A DNA stretch of 64,000 nucleotides from Spirometra erinaceieuropaei (taxonomy: Eukaryota; Platyhelminthes; Cestoda; Diphyllobothriidea; Diphyllobothriidae): positions 2,510,257 through 2,574,256 of the forward strand of contig CACRXP010000001.1 of NCBI GenBank assembly GCA_902702965.1, in the 5' to 3' direction. The position numbers and the translations under genes are program-made. Under the pieces are notes generated by a model. That model was given only the letters and a program-made list of their open reading frames with translations. It made no database searches and was not told where the DNA came from. This document shows, piece by piece, positions 23,036 to 33,540 of this stretch. The stretch's first letter is position 1. Every line of letters starts with the position of its first letter.

Positions 23036-24720
23036 TTTCAATTAAATTCCTGACTTCTGTCTAGCTAACCAGTGTCTGATCCCTATTAAGCATAGCCTTT
23101 TCACATGAACGATCCTGCCAAACTTGCCACTTGGCCTTTCGTAATCTAATAATTTCTCTTCGTAATGGACAGCAGTTAGTGGTAGTTATCTACTTTGACC
23201 TTAGCAAAGCCTTCAACACGATATCTCGTAGACGTCCTTTAGTAAAATTGGAAGCTCTTGGCATCCGGTCGCCTTTACCTGACTTCATCAGGTCCTGTCT
23301 ATCCAACCGATATCAGAAAGTCATCGTCTGTAACAGCTACACCACACCTCACTAGATCACGAGTGGCGTACTTCAAGGCACGGTTCCCGGTCCGCTACTG
23401 TTTCTTCTTTTCATCGATGATATTTTGACTGAACTCAAAAATTTGCAAATTTTTATTTACACCGATGACCTCAAGTATGTTTGCTCATATTCTTAGGACA
23501 TAGAAAACGTTTGTATTGAAAAAATTAATGCCGACTTACTACGCTTAAGCAGATGGAGTCCGAAACGGCGGATGGAGTTTTCGTCGTCCAAGTGTAGTTC
23601 CATGTTTTTTGGTGATGCCAGACTTCCTAATCCCATAAATTTTCAAAATAACCTACCTTCAGAATGCTTCACCATAAATTATACAAATAAACTTGCTTTA
23701 TCACCTCATGCTGATAGAATCTCTGCCAAAGCCGCGCAGATATGTGTGTTCATATCGCGTAATTTTTTCCTTCTGGAGATGAAACTAAGACTTTTTGAAA
23801 TGTTTGCTCTTCCAATCCTCGTGTACTGCTGTCCTTGGGCTTAATGGACGCCTGTGACCATAACAAAATCAAAAATGTTCAGAGGGTTCTCACCCGGAAA
23901 CTCTTCTCTCAAGTCGCGTCCGGTGCCTCTTTTACTCAGAGATCTCAGTGGGCGAACATTAAGTTTTTGTGGACTAGATGACTCGAAGCTGCCCTTTGCT
24001 CCCCTTTTTCGCATCAACTCTAACTTCAATTTTCCACGCATTGACACTCTTACTACGAGAGATCGGTCTTATGTCACGCGCACCTCCTGCCTGGTGATTC
24101 CGTCGCCTCTTTGCTCTACATCCAAACGTTTCCTATTATTTACTTCCAAGTATGCAATCCTTTGGAATAATCTTCCACCAACGTCATCGCGTAGGTTATC
24201 GGCATTTAAGTTGACATTAAGTAAACGCATTACACCAAGGAATATAAAGGCACTTTTGACCTTCTCATTCCCGAACACTCAGCTTCTTGACTTCGTGGAG
24301 GGTCCTCCTGGGATTCAGTGGTAGATCAAGTGGAAAACCCCATTTACATCTTTACAACCCCCCTTTTTAAAGTTAGCTACTAAAGCCACTGTTACTACCC
24401 CTCCCCCATAGCGACGATTTTCGCGGTTCTTGTTTTCATCTCCCTCATTTCGACCTCAAGCGGTCTGTCGACGCTCACGACGGAACCCTCTGTATTCGCC
24501 GTCTACTCGTAGTTTGGTTGTACCTCCCTTCCCCACTCCTCGACCGGGCTCGAAGCGGACTGTGACCGATCGCCTCTGGGTCCCTTTCGTCTCGCCACTT
24601 TGACGCGAATAGTCTCATTCGGCGTATAAATTCTGCACGAACGATGTCAGTTTTGAATCCCTTATGCAATACCACATGCAGGCCGGTCCTGGCAGACCCG
24701 CATACATGGTTAAGACTTCT
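23036..24720 (+). mobile_element. LINE family B copy 2, 5' truncated in RT
   Basis: Plus strand; homology with copy 1 starts within RT (AATTCCTGACTTCTGTCTAG at about 23044) and runs through the 3' UTR to about 24720. Protein pieces: LAFRNLIISLRNGQQLVVVI, YFDLSKAFNTISRRRPLVKL, YTDDLKYV in place of YADD, MEFSSSKCSSMFFG, KLALSPHADRISAKAAQIC and a terminal PFAPLFRINS...LLDFVEGPPGIQW (ends 24320). Stops and frameshifts are frequent, so it is older than copy 1. It shows the true C-terminus of the family and so reveals the frameshift in copy 1. Confidence 0.88.
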
Positions 24721-25585
24721 GACTTATATTTAGTTTATCCATGTTTATGTAAAGTGGCCGAGAGTAACTTGACTTCAGTTCAACTTAAACAATCCTAGGG
24801 CATATAAGCAATCCAAGGTCATTACTATACATCTAAATAAATATTGCGTCTTTTAAAAATGTCTAATAGAAGCTCTGAACTTTATGCAGTACGAATCTCG
24901 ACGCTCTTAACCTCAGTTCATAAATGTAGTGTCTCGAAATAAAACTCGCTAAATTTATTTGAATGGTTATTTGTGTAACCCACTATATAGGACAGCAAGG
25001 AAGGAATTCTAGGGAATTAATTCAGATCTCTAAATCTTATTCATGAACGAGATTGTGCTCCGTCATTCCAAATAGCGTATGAAGGAAGCTGAAGTCTTGC
25101 TTTACATATCATCGTTAGACCTCTTGACGCAGAAAGTGCTTGGAAGGAAATTTATCTCGGTTTGAGTAAAGTATGCGGGCTCTACTTTTGGAACAAATAT
25201 TATATGATAAGAATATCGTTTTCCTGAAGGTAACGCAGGTCCTTCGCCAATTAACTGTCATGCGTATGTATTTGCAAACGTTCTCTCAATTAGTTACTCT
25301 GTATGAAAAAATATTAGTCTATGTTTCGAATATCTGTCACGGTATCAAATTGCATCCTGGACTGAACTTTGGTTGAGATATCTGAAGTTAACTGAATGCC
25401 ATTCCGATTCCCTTGGACCCAAGAAGCTTCAAAATGGAATATTATTGCCAAGCTTTCTAGCAAAGAACATAATGACAAATGACTTATGTTTCCGTTTCTG
25501 AGTTTCCATTTGAATCTTTGATGTTCATACATGCATTAGCTGACCGGCTCCGTTACCCTCTTTTTCTCATTCTTTTTTTTCTCAG
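24721..25585. other. Unassigned stretch before the first recognised host exon
   Basis: AT-richer than the LINE block, with no coding piece or repeat I can name. It ends in a long pyrimidine run (TTTTTCTCATTCTTTTTTTTCTCAG) that is the splice acceptor of the first exon below, so at least its right part is intron. Confidence 0.5.
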
Positions 25586-25834
25586 TTAGAAGAGGAGCTG
25601 AAGGCATGCAAAAGAGACTTAGAAGACAAGGAAAAACTAATTTTGGAACTCACGAGGCAAGTTTATTTTATCACAAACATCAGTTGGTGCCACAGCATGG
25701 ACGTAAAGTCTCTCAAGAGGTCTCAAAGAAAAGGGGCGTCGACTATCTACACACCCATGTCAGATGAGGCCGTCCATCTAAAGAGAGATGAACTTGCAGG
25801 TCTTCAGGCCAAAGTTGGCAATCTTTGCTCAAAA
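25586..25834 (+). CDS. Coiled-coil protein gene, exon a
   Basis: It starts after a strong acceptor (poly-T then CTCAG, 25585) with LEEELKACKRDLEDKEKLIL, heptad-like and highly charged, and ends LAGLQAKVGNLCSK at a GTTTAT donor. The frame is open throughout (83 codons). The middle (about 25661-25783) reads VYFITNISWCHSM and is not coiled coil, so it may be a short intron. A GTTTAT donor at 25661 with an acceptor ending at 25783 would keep the frame; a GC donor at 25657 is another option. The next intron (25835-25874) is only 40 bp. This is the most upstream exon I can recognise; the start codon is not in view. Confidence 0.7.
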
Positions 25835-25874
25835 GTTTATTTCGTTTCCATCCGCATTCCAGCTTCAATTTTAG

Positions 25875-26131
25875 ACCCTTGATCAGGAAAACGAAATAAA
25901 AATGCTTGGCCTTAAGCTACACAACGCTAACAAGGAGAAGACGCGTATCGCCGAACAATTGGAAGTCGTAAGGAAGCAGGATGAAACAAAGTCCAAACTT
26001 CTCGAAGAAAAGCAGTCACTGTTTTTGACAGCCGAAAATGAGGCTCGAAATTTCAAGACGAGGATTGGCCAACTTACCGACGAGTTACAGGCTACGCATA
26101 AACAAGTAGAATGTCAAAAAACACGAATAGA
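25875..26131 (+). CDS. Coiled-coil protein gene, exon b
   Basis: Acceptor TTTTAG, donor GTGAGC at 26132. 257 nt, phase 0 in and phase 2 out. It encodes TLDQENEIKMLGLKLHNANK followed by RIAEQLEVVRKQDETKSKLL and RIGQLTDELQATHKQVECQK: continuous heptads rich in E, K, Q and L, with no membrane segment or enzyme motif. Phase 2 matches the single leading base of the next exon. Confidence 0.82.
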
Positions 26132-26587
26132 GTGAGCTCTCATGTTTTATTGGTAGTTTATTTTAACCCGATTTTTTATTATATTTTTTCAGATACTAGT
26201 TTTTTGCTATAAAACCTCTTCATTTTGCATGATGTTCCGAATTTTACTCGATAGAATATAGAGTTTGCCTTAGAGAAACAAAATCAATGAGAAAAATAAA
26301 CTCTGGCACATTCGACTGCAGCTGACTTGTAATTTGCTCATCTATCTGATATACCTGTGAAAAACGCATTTATCCACTGTGCGTTTACTCCACTTACTTA
26401 TTTTAGCTCCTTTGAAATATCTTAGGTTTTGCATGACAGTTGTTGTGTGTACAGAATCTTAGCCTGCAATTGTGTTTGCTGCCGTGACAAATAGCCTTTT
26501 GCTTATATTGAATTGGATTATCTGCTTATAAGAGATCTAGATGCTTTTTTAAGTTTATCTTAGATGTTATTTTGCTTTTGAGTAAAG

Positions 26588-26756
26588 ACGACTCGCCGTA
26601 GAGAAGGAGGAGGCATTGTCGACGTTAAAAACATGCGAGGAAGGCATACAGAGCATCGCTGAATGGATGTACGGCCTAGTATACTCAACACGTAAGGTTG
26701 CCTTTGCCGACTCCGTGAGGTTTTCATGTGATGATATCGAGGAATTGAAAGTTAAG
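26588..26756 (+). CDS. Coiled-coil protein gene, exon c
   Basis: Acceptor AAAG at 26587, donor GTAAAC at 26757. 169 nt, one leading base then 56 codons. It reads RLAVEKEEALSTLKTCEEGI, then a less helical patch with aromatic residues (SIAEWMYGLVYSTRK, FADSVRFSCDDIEELKVK). The aromatic patch breaks the coil and could be a hinge or contact site. The frame runs on past the donor for a while, but coil character stops there. Confidence 0.72.
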
Positions 26757-28261
26757 GTAAACCAACGATGTCAACTTACGCGTATAAAGCATTTTTATAA
26801 GTTTATTTCGTTGCTGCATTCAGAGAGAAACAATGGGACAGATATTTTAACATGTTTTCATATAAGACCAAAATTTATATTCTTCTCCTGCTCTAATCCA
26901 TACAACGTCTTCGGCGATGTCATACAACCAAATTTAATCTTAGAAAATTGTTGAAAACGAATTATTTCCCCAAGACAATTTATTTTAGAAAGCTCCAATA
27001 ACGTATGAAATATTTAAGAGTTGAAATTTAGTAGCTGGCCGGTCTCTTGAGACAAATCATGCGTTTAGCACGCTCCGTGACCGTTAATTCAAATAAAGGT
27101 TTTCCTCTGCATGAAAGCCCTTAAATGGCCTTAGAGTTTGGAGTTTCATTAAAAAACCACACGGTAACCCTCCCACAACTATCTAAATGCACGTTCCTCT
27201 ATGCCATATACACTGCCTTTTTGACAATTCATAATACAAAGTTACTAGGAACGTCCAAGCTCAGTCATTGTTGTTGAGTTCCAACTAAGAAGGAACTTTT
27301 AAGCATGCGCAATAAATTTGCATTTTACAGGTAAATAATGCTCATAAATCTTTTCTGTTGCAAACGCGAATTTTTCTAATTATGATCAGAACAATTTGGA
27401 GGAGAGGTAGATTTTTACGTATAATGCTGACATACTTGTTATAGATCGTTACCCCAAAATAATCCTTTTAATTTACTTACTTATCGTTAAAGATGGTAAT
27501 TTTGGCTTCATTTCTGCTTAATGAACATTTTGAGCGCTCCATTGTCTTAACGCATAGCATTAATTCAGACCTACGCTGATGTCCCAAGTTGCGTTCAAGA
27601 AACCCTACTTTGTTCGATAATGTGTTCAGTGCAGTGTACACAGGTCAGCAAGCCCTGTTTGTCGAATATTGAGAATCGCTATTCTTAGACGGATTTTAAG
27701 ATCAGGCCGGGAGAGACTGAGTTGACCAGGTATTGGAGCAACAGCTAAACAAGACTAAAGGCCATTAACACAGCTGTGGTAGAAGCGATGAGGCATCGCA
27801 AATGGCAAGGGGAACATGAAGCGGTGAACAAGCATCGAAGTGTCAAGATTTGCAGTCAAATATCAGCACTGCAATCAACTATCTGCAGATCCCGTTATCT
27901 TACTCATAACAAGGTATGAATTATTTGCCAGAGTTTTATGTTTGTCAACTTCTTAACTACGACTGTATCTCAGTGGAATAATCTCTTTCGTGCTCAAAAT
28001 TAACAATCACCAAATGCAAATCCAGGTAATAGTCACTTAAAGAAAAACAAGGTCAAACTTTCGGTCATTGATCCTTTTTATGTTCGTGGATATCAGACAA
28101 ACGTGTGCATTGAAGCTCACTTTAGGTCACTCTTTGTCTGTGCCCCAGACCTTTCTTATGACTACAGATATTGGTAAACCACGGGCCACAAGATATCAAG
28201 CTACTGTGTAAATTTGCAGTTATTATTATCGTAATGTGTGCTTTTATGCATGCTTAATTAG
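26757..28261. other. Intron, no feature recognised
   Basis: About 1.5 kb between exons c and d. AT-rich, stops in all frames, no repeat that I can match to other parts of the window. Confidence 0.6.
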
Positions 28262-28435
28262 CTGTCAACTATTGTTTCCCAATCGCGGGAAAGCGCGGCC
28301 CAATTGGATGAGCTAAAGGATCTCCTGGCGGCTAGGGACAAACAGGTCGCCGAACTACGGAGGACAACAAACCGCCTCACAGAGGAGCTCCAACAGTTTA
28401 AAGAGGCCGACCGGGAGGCAGAAAATGCCATCGTG
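28262..28435 (+). CDS. Coiled-coil protein gene, exon d
   Basis: Acceptor TTAATTAG, donor GTAATG at 28436. 174 nt, exactly 58 codons, phase 0 at both ends. It reads LSTIVSQSRESAAQLDELKD, LLAARDKQVAELRRTTNRLT, EELQQFKEADREAENAIV. It is a regular coiled coil with GC-richer codon use than the flanking introns, which makes it stand out. The following intron is about 10.3 kb and is filled with Penelope-like debris. Confidence 0.85.
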
Positions 28436-28692
28436 GTAATGCCTTTGTATTTGTCCTAACCTTTGCCTCCTTCCTTCAGAAGTGATTAAATCTGAGCGGT
28501 GTTATAACCAGTTGATGCCCACTACACAGGATTTTGTTATAAACCATGTAGAATTGTCCATCATTAAAGCCACCTGGATTTCCAAATAGTCGTATAAGTC
28601 ACGTTTGATGAGAGGGCAAAGTTACGTGTTCATAACCACCTCCAAAGCTGCACTGCCACATATATATGAAAACGAATATGCGAGTCCTCGGT

Positions 28693-28835
28693 TCATGTTG
28701 CAAAGAAGGTGAACGCGCGATCACTGGGACAGTACGGGCATTAGTCCGGGTTCTTGCTCTTATACAGAAGGCCATCCTCAGAGACAGTGAGAATGCGGCG
28801 TCAAAGGAGCAGTTTTGTAGTCAAACAAAGAAGGT
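28693..28835 (+). repeat. Inverted repeat arm, partner at 29264-29406
   Basis: Both arms carry the same coding-like text, containing IQKAILRDSENAAS here and VQKAILRDSENAAS on the minus strand of the partner. They differ at roughly one base in eight. I do not recognise the protein; it surrounds a Penelope-like GIY-YIG remnant. Confidence 0.65.
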
Positions 28836-28879
28836 GGAATATGAGTGCAGGGGGTGGTGTTCGCGATAAGACTGCGTCC

Positions 28880-29151
28880 ATGCCGTCTTACGACGGTGTA
28901 ATTGCGTGTATCCTCGGCTGGGAATTGGGTCTTGCCTCTTTGCCGCGGGGGGGGAGCGCATGATAGCAGGGTGGTATATCAACGTGTCTGTTGATGTGGT
29001 TGGTGGCAGACACCCGGGCCTCCAGCAGTTCTCGCTCCCTCTTATTGCTGGCTCTCGCCATTACCCACGTGTTCGCGAAGTTGAATTCGAAGGCGACTTT
29101 CTTCAGCCCTTGTAAGGCTAGTTCGACCAATAAGAACTTGCGTTTTGGCAC
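28880..29151 (-). pseudogene. Penelope-like element, C-terminal GIY-YIG remnant
   Basis: The minus strand reads FEFNFANTWVMARASNKRER then ELLEARVSATNHINRHVD. This is the part of PLE proteins downstream of the GIY-YIG core, where an aspartate- or asparagine-containing stretch is followed by RELLE and INxHxD. The GIY-YIG core itself is missing. It lies between the inverted arms 28693-28835 and 29264-29406. Confidence 0.7.
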
Positions 29152-29263
29152 CGGTACTTAGATGACAAGTTCGTTATAATTGAAAGGAGTAGACTAGCAG
29201 ACTTTCAAGACCTTCTTATCGGCATCTTCCTCGACATTCAGTTCATAAGGGAAGAACAGAATC

Positions 29264-29406
29264 CCCCTTCGTGGCTGGACTACAAAACTGATCATTTGAT
29301 GCCGCATTCTCACTGTCTCTGAGGATGGCCTTCTGTACAAGACCGAGAGCTTCGAGTAATTCCTGCACTGTCCCAATGATCGCGCGTTCATCTTCTTTGC
29401 AACATA
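29264..29406 (-). repeat. Inverted repeat arm, partner at 28693-28835
   Basis: Reverse complement of the left arm as described there. It begins at CCCCTTCGTGG and ends near GCAACATATG. Confidence 0.65.
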
Positions 29407-29795
29407 TGTATATATAATGATAGAGGTGTGCTCACCCATCGTGTTATAGCACTTAATCCCTCCGTTATGCCTTAGAACGTTTTCTCGGGTACAACCAGCA
29501 GGCGCACAGCGGCGTATAATGCAGGCAGAATGGCATTATGGACAACGACAGGGGAGATTGGAATGGTTGTTTCTGACCTATCAGCCATCGTCAGCCAGCC
29601 ATGACCAACCCGGAGGTATATAACACCTGGGAATCGAGCCGAGGGAAAGGCGAAATAAGACTGACGCGCATTGGCGAAGGCTTCAGTCAACTACAAAATC
29701 ACTTGTTCGACACGGCTTCATAGTTGACTGTTTTTGTACATAACCCAGAAATATGACGACGAGCTGAGGAACCAGTCTCGAAAATTTACGCAATA

Positions 29796-30206
29796 AGGAC
29801 AGACAACGACAAACAGACAGCTGATGCGTGAGAGGGGGGTGGGCACCGAGTTATGGTAGGCTGTGGGGCAGGGGGGAGGGAAGAGAGAACCATTAGGGCT
29901 CCCTGTGTTGGAGGTGGAGAACGCGCGGGGGGATTGCGAATCAGTGGGAATGCGGGCGGCTGGTCACTGATGCGGGATGAGGTCAGGGGACAATGCGCCG
30001 GCGTTGGAGGTGTTAGGGACGTTTCGGTTGTTGTTCACCGTGTCGCAAGGGGGGGGGGGGCGGAATGGCGGAACAGCATACGTCTATGTGGCCGAGTGGG
30101 GGTTAGCAGTTGTTGAGGTGTGGGAACAAGACAGTGAGCGTATACGTAAGCCCTCGTAGTGAGCGTCTAGATCGACGTGGCGGCTGATGCTGGTCGTGCC
30201 AGAATG
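29796..30206 (-). repeat. Left arm of a near-perfect 410-bp inverted repeat (Penelope 3' end)
   Basis: The reverse complement of 30634-31042. The arms are the same base for base except for a few substitutions (for example GAACGCGCG against GAACACGCG) and the G run at 30049-30060 (12 G here, 10 C in the partner), which explains 411 against 409 bp. This arm is the C-terminal and 3' untranslated part of the minus-strand Penelope-like copy that begins near 30560. Confidence 0.93.
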
Positions 30207-30560
30207 CCAAGCTTCGAGGAATTCTCGAGCCTGTCTGGTGTTAGCCCTTGAAATCACTTCAGTACCGTCCCAATTGAAGTGGTGGTCACGCTCAAGGGCA
30301 TACGCAAACACGAGAAACAGAGGGTCACGTCGGCAGAGGGCTAACTTGTGCTCGTTAATGCGAGTCCCAAGACATCGGCCTGTGTGGCCAATAAAAACAC
30401 AAGGGCACTTGGCGCATGCGATACGGTAGATGACGTTAGTTATTTCTTCTTTGGGAACCGGGTCCTTTACTCGGCATAATGCCTCGCGTAGGGAGATGCC
30501 AAAGTGTTTTACTTGTCGAGAGAGTGTTTCAGAAATTCCCTGAATTTACGGCAGTGAATA
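30084..30560 (-). pseudogene. Penelope-like element, GIY-YIG endonuclease end
   Basis: The minus strand reads EEITNVIYRIACAKCPCVFI, GHTGRCLGTRINEHKLALCR, then HHFNWDGTEVISRANTRQAR and EFLEAW. The Y-R-I ... Y/F-I-G-x-T-G-R spacing and the R-x-x-E-H are the GIY-YIG nuclease fold as found at the C-terminus of PLE proteins. The second signature Tyr is Phe (FIG). The reverse transcriptase domain is absent: the copy starts near 30560-30633 and so is 5' truncated. The coding end runs into the left arm of the inverted repeat. Confidence 0.85.
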
Positions 30561-30633
30561 GAATTTCCGCGACACTCTATCTCCATTAGACTCGGGGTTG
30601 GTGGTTGTCTCTGGCGTCTGCGACAGTTCTTTA

Positions 30634-31042
30634 CATTCTGGCACGACCAGCATCAGCCGCCACGTCGATCTAGACGCTCACGACGAGGGCTTACGTATAC
30701 GCTCACTGTCTTGTTCCCACACCTCAACAACTGCTAACCCCCACTCGGCCACATAGACGTATGCTGTTCCGCCATTCCGCCCCCCCCCCTTGCGACACGG
30801 TGAACAACAACCGAAACGTCCCTAACACCTCCAACGCCGGCGCATTGTCCCCTGACCTCATCCCGCATCAGTGACCAGCCGCCCGCATTCCCACTGATTC
30901 GCAATCCCCCCGCGTGTTCTCCACCTCCAACACAGGGAGCCCTAATGGTTCTCTCTTCCCTCCCCCCTGCCCCACAGCCTACCATAACTCGGTGCCCACC
31001 CCCCTCTCACGCATCAGCTGTCTGTTTGTCGTTGTCTGTCCT
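30634..31042 (+). repeat. Right arm of the 410-bp inverted repeat (second Penelope 3' end)
   Basis: A plus-strand copy of the same Penelope 3' region, truncated at the point that corresponds to the WHSGTT codons of its partner. The two copies are therefore head to head with a 427-bp spacer (30207-30633) and their 3' ends point outward. Downstream, at 31096-31137, is a hammerhead-like sequence. Confidence 0.92.
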
Positions 31043-31095
31043 GTCGCGCCAGCCGACCTAGTCTGCCGATTTTCACTTTCCCCTATGTTCATTTC

Positions 31096-31137
31096 GTCTG
31101 ACGACGGGTCGGTGTCACCGACTTGAAAACTTACGAG
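31096..31137 (+). ncRNA. Hammerhead-like motif, Penelope 3' tail (incomplete core)
   Basis: CTGACGA, then one extra base, then a strong stem GGTCGGT/ACCGACT around a GTC loop, then GAAAAC. The core box and stem II are good. The expected NUH cleavage triplet after a helix III pair is not clean (CTTAC), so activity is doubtful. Confidence 0.45.
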
Positions 31138-31445
31138 TACAACTAGATTTTACGAAGAACCTTCTCTTTTTTATTATATTATCTTGGAATGCACAGTACA
31201 TCCTTTACTCAATATATATATTCCGAATGACATATATAACTGAGGTAATGTTCATTCCGAGATGATATGACGAAGGGAGAATGCTCCTCCGAAAAATTTG
31301 AACTCACGAATTGTCGAGTTTGTGCACAAATGCATTACGAGCCGCTCTGCGGCTGCTGGTTGGGCTCGAGAGAGAGCCCCAAAGCACAACGTCTAAGTAC
31401 CGTACCACGATGATTATGCGCTCTTCTTCCATTATTTGTATGTTT

Positions 31446-31665
31446 TTTGAAGAAATTGAGTTTCTTGGAAAAGATAACAAAGTTTGTTTCATAAATTTTC
31501 GACTCTTGTTCTTCAGGCCGCCCTCAAACGTGAAGCAAGTGTGCCCAACAGTTAAAATTTAAACATGCTTAGAAATTGATATTGCTCTTTCATTCCTGCT
31601 AGTCGGCCTTTACTGTAGGCTGGCATCCCGTTTTGATTGGCCATCGCCTCTTCCACTTTTCGTTA
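31446..31665 (-). repeat. Left arm of inverted repeat (Penelope 3' end), partner 32303-32526
   Basis: On the minus strand it reads GATGGCCAATCAAAACGGG ... AGTCGAAAATTTATGAAAC ... AAGAAACTCAATTTCTTC, matching 32303-32526 on the plus strand with moderate divergence (perhaps 15%). It includes the segment CTGAAGA ... GAGTC GAAAAT, which resembles a weak hammerhead core. Confidence 0.8.
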
Positions 31666-31849
31666 ACATTGTTGTACACGGCATCGAGCAAAAAACTTAC
31701 TACTGACAACAAAACTTACCGAACGGACTTGAAATATTTGCTCAAACTGTTTTCCAGAATGGGTATCCTAGAGATAATATACATCGATGAATGAGACGCA
31801 AGAAGTGGAAAGACAAAGACAAGGAACTAGACTGATCCGATCAAGCGCA

Positions 31850-32360
31850 AAAGCCAAGAAACAGGCGAACGCTTCTGTATATTAAGAATGTGTCCGAACT
31901 GGTTGAAAGACACCGGGGCAAGCACCAAATGCAGGTGACACACAAACCAAGGACTACACTTCACAACCGACTTGTGCATCCCAAGGATAGGATTGAGTAT
32001 TTGAAAAAGAACGACTTCGTTTTTAAGATACTATGCGACAACTGTAATGCAGTTTACTGTGGTCAAACGGGAAAATGTGCCGCTACACGCATACACGAAC
32101 ATCCGTTGGCAGTAAAAAGACGAGACCACTTGTCTCAAGTTGCCTGCATGCGCTGAAAGCTGGACCTAAATTTGTTTGTGACAAAACTCGCATTATAGGT
32201 GTCTGCTCATCCAAGAAAGGTCGACAATTTTCGGAGGTCATGCATTCCGACAACTCGTGCATCAATTGGTCCATCGAAATAGGTGCCGTGTTCAAAAATC
32301 TCAATGAAAATGGAAGAGCGATAGCCAATCAAAACATGATGCCAACCTACAGAAAAGGCT
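31850..32360 (+). pseudogene. Penelope-like element, linker and GIY-YIG end
   Basis: Plus strand: YIKNVSELVERHRGKHQMQV, then FVFKILCDNCNAVYCGQTGK with CAATRIHEHPLAVKRRDHLS and, after a frameshift near 32150, GVCSSKKGRQFSEVMHSDNS with CINWSIEI. YCGQTGK and RIHEH mark the GIY-YIG nuclease. RT is absent upstream (5' truncated near 31800). Its 3' end is the right arm of the second inverted pair. Confidence 0.82.
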
Positions 32361-32526
32361 AACTAGCAGGAGTGACAGAGCAATATCAATTTCTAAGCAT
32401 GTTTAAATTTTAACTGATTGGCACACTTGCTTCACGTTTGCGGGCGGCCTGAGGAACTAAAGTCGAAAATTTATGAAATGAACTTTGTCATCTTTTTCAA
32501 GAAACTCATTTTCTTTATTTTCTTCA
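32303..32526 (+). repeat. Right arm of inverted repeat (Penelope 3' end), partner 31446-31665
   Basis: It holds the 3' coding end and 3' UTR of the plus-strand PLE copy. At about 32448-32475 is CTGAGGA ... AGTC GAAAAT TTATG, a weak hammerhead-like core with short stem II. Confidence 0.8.
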
Positions 32527-32879
32527 TTTTCATTTACTTCTTGGGATGCCCGTTTTCCAATTCATATATATAGCAGTGAGGATGGAAGACAGATTATGCA
32601 GGCAGATTATTACAGCACTGTTTCGGGCTTATTGGGCTTTCATTCAGCCAACAATAACTCTGACCAGCAGCTGTGGCCAGAAACACAAACATGCGCACAG
32701 ACACACCTGGCGGAGTTGGTTCACCACTTCATCGAACCTAAGTTCATCAGTTCCTCGCCACCTGTCATTTTCTGCAGTCCCTCCTAGCTGGTTGCCTGTT
32801 CGTGACCTTTGCCACCCATACGCACCTTGTTTACTTTGGGAAGCCAATAACTCCGTGTGCGCCAATCCCTGATTGAATA

Positions 32880-33540
32880 TATATGCATGATTATGGTATA
32901 TTTTGAAATTCACGAATCGCATGAACCATAAATTGAAGTTGAACACGTTCTTTGTGAAAAGTAGGAGACCTTATTCGGTATATTTTCGGTGGTTATTCCC
33001 AGGTTGGCCTCAGGTGTTTACTAAATATTAACGGTTTTTCTTTATTTACTGAACGGCGGACGACGATCAAAGGAACAAAAGTCAAAAATCTGCACAACAA
33101 AGTTTCCTACTTTTTACAAGGAACATATTTGGACGTGAGCATTGATGTATATATATTGGAAGGCAGGCATTCCATGAAATATGATTTGAAGTTAAAAACG
33201 TCCTTTTGGAAAAAACAGAGAGATTTGCAAGGCAAGTTTTCGACGCTTATTCCACAGGTCATCATCAGACTTGAGTAAATGTGCAAAAACATTTAAAATC
33301 TCAAACGGGCTGAAAAAGCAGTATTCATTTGGTGTTTGCGCTAGTAAGTGACTGCAGTGTACACACTTCACTCTGCGTTGATTGGCTCTCGTCTCTTACA
33401 CTTTTACCTGAGATTTCCGTACATGGCATCTAAGTCAATGTGCCGATTGATGCATGATTCATCGGAGTGCATAGCTTCAAGAAGATCTCGGCCTTTTTTG
33501 GTGGGGCAAACTCCGGTGACGCGAGTGTAGTCCCTATCTT
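32880..33540 (-). pseudogene. Penelope-like 3' ends in tandem (minus strand)
   Basis: From 33540 downward the minus strand reads RVTGVCPTKKGRDLLEAMHS, DESCINRHIDLDAMYGNLR and a stop: the end of a PLE protein. Its 3' region (33280-33110) holds GTCTGATGATGACCTG ... GCGTCGAAAACTT, a hammerhead-like core (stem II GAC/GUC). A diverged second copy of this 3' region follows at about 33020-32880 (CTGAGGCCAACCTGGG ... CCGAAAATAT). Two 3' ends in tandem fit the pseudo-LTR arrangement known for PLEs. Confidence 0.65.

Noticed and set aside
29853..30116. Gly/Arg-rich frames in both arms of the 410-bp inverted repeat
   Set aside because: Present in both arms as mirror images and within the 3' untranslated part of a Penelope element.
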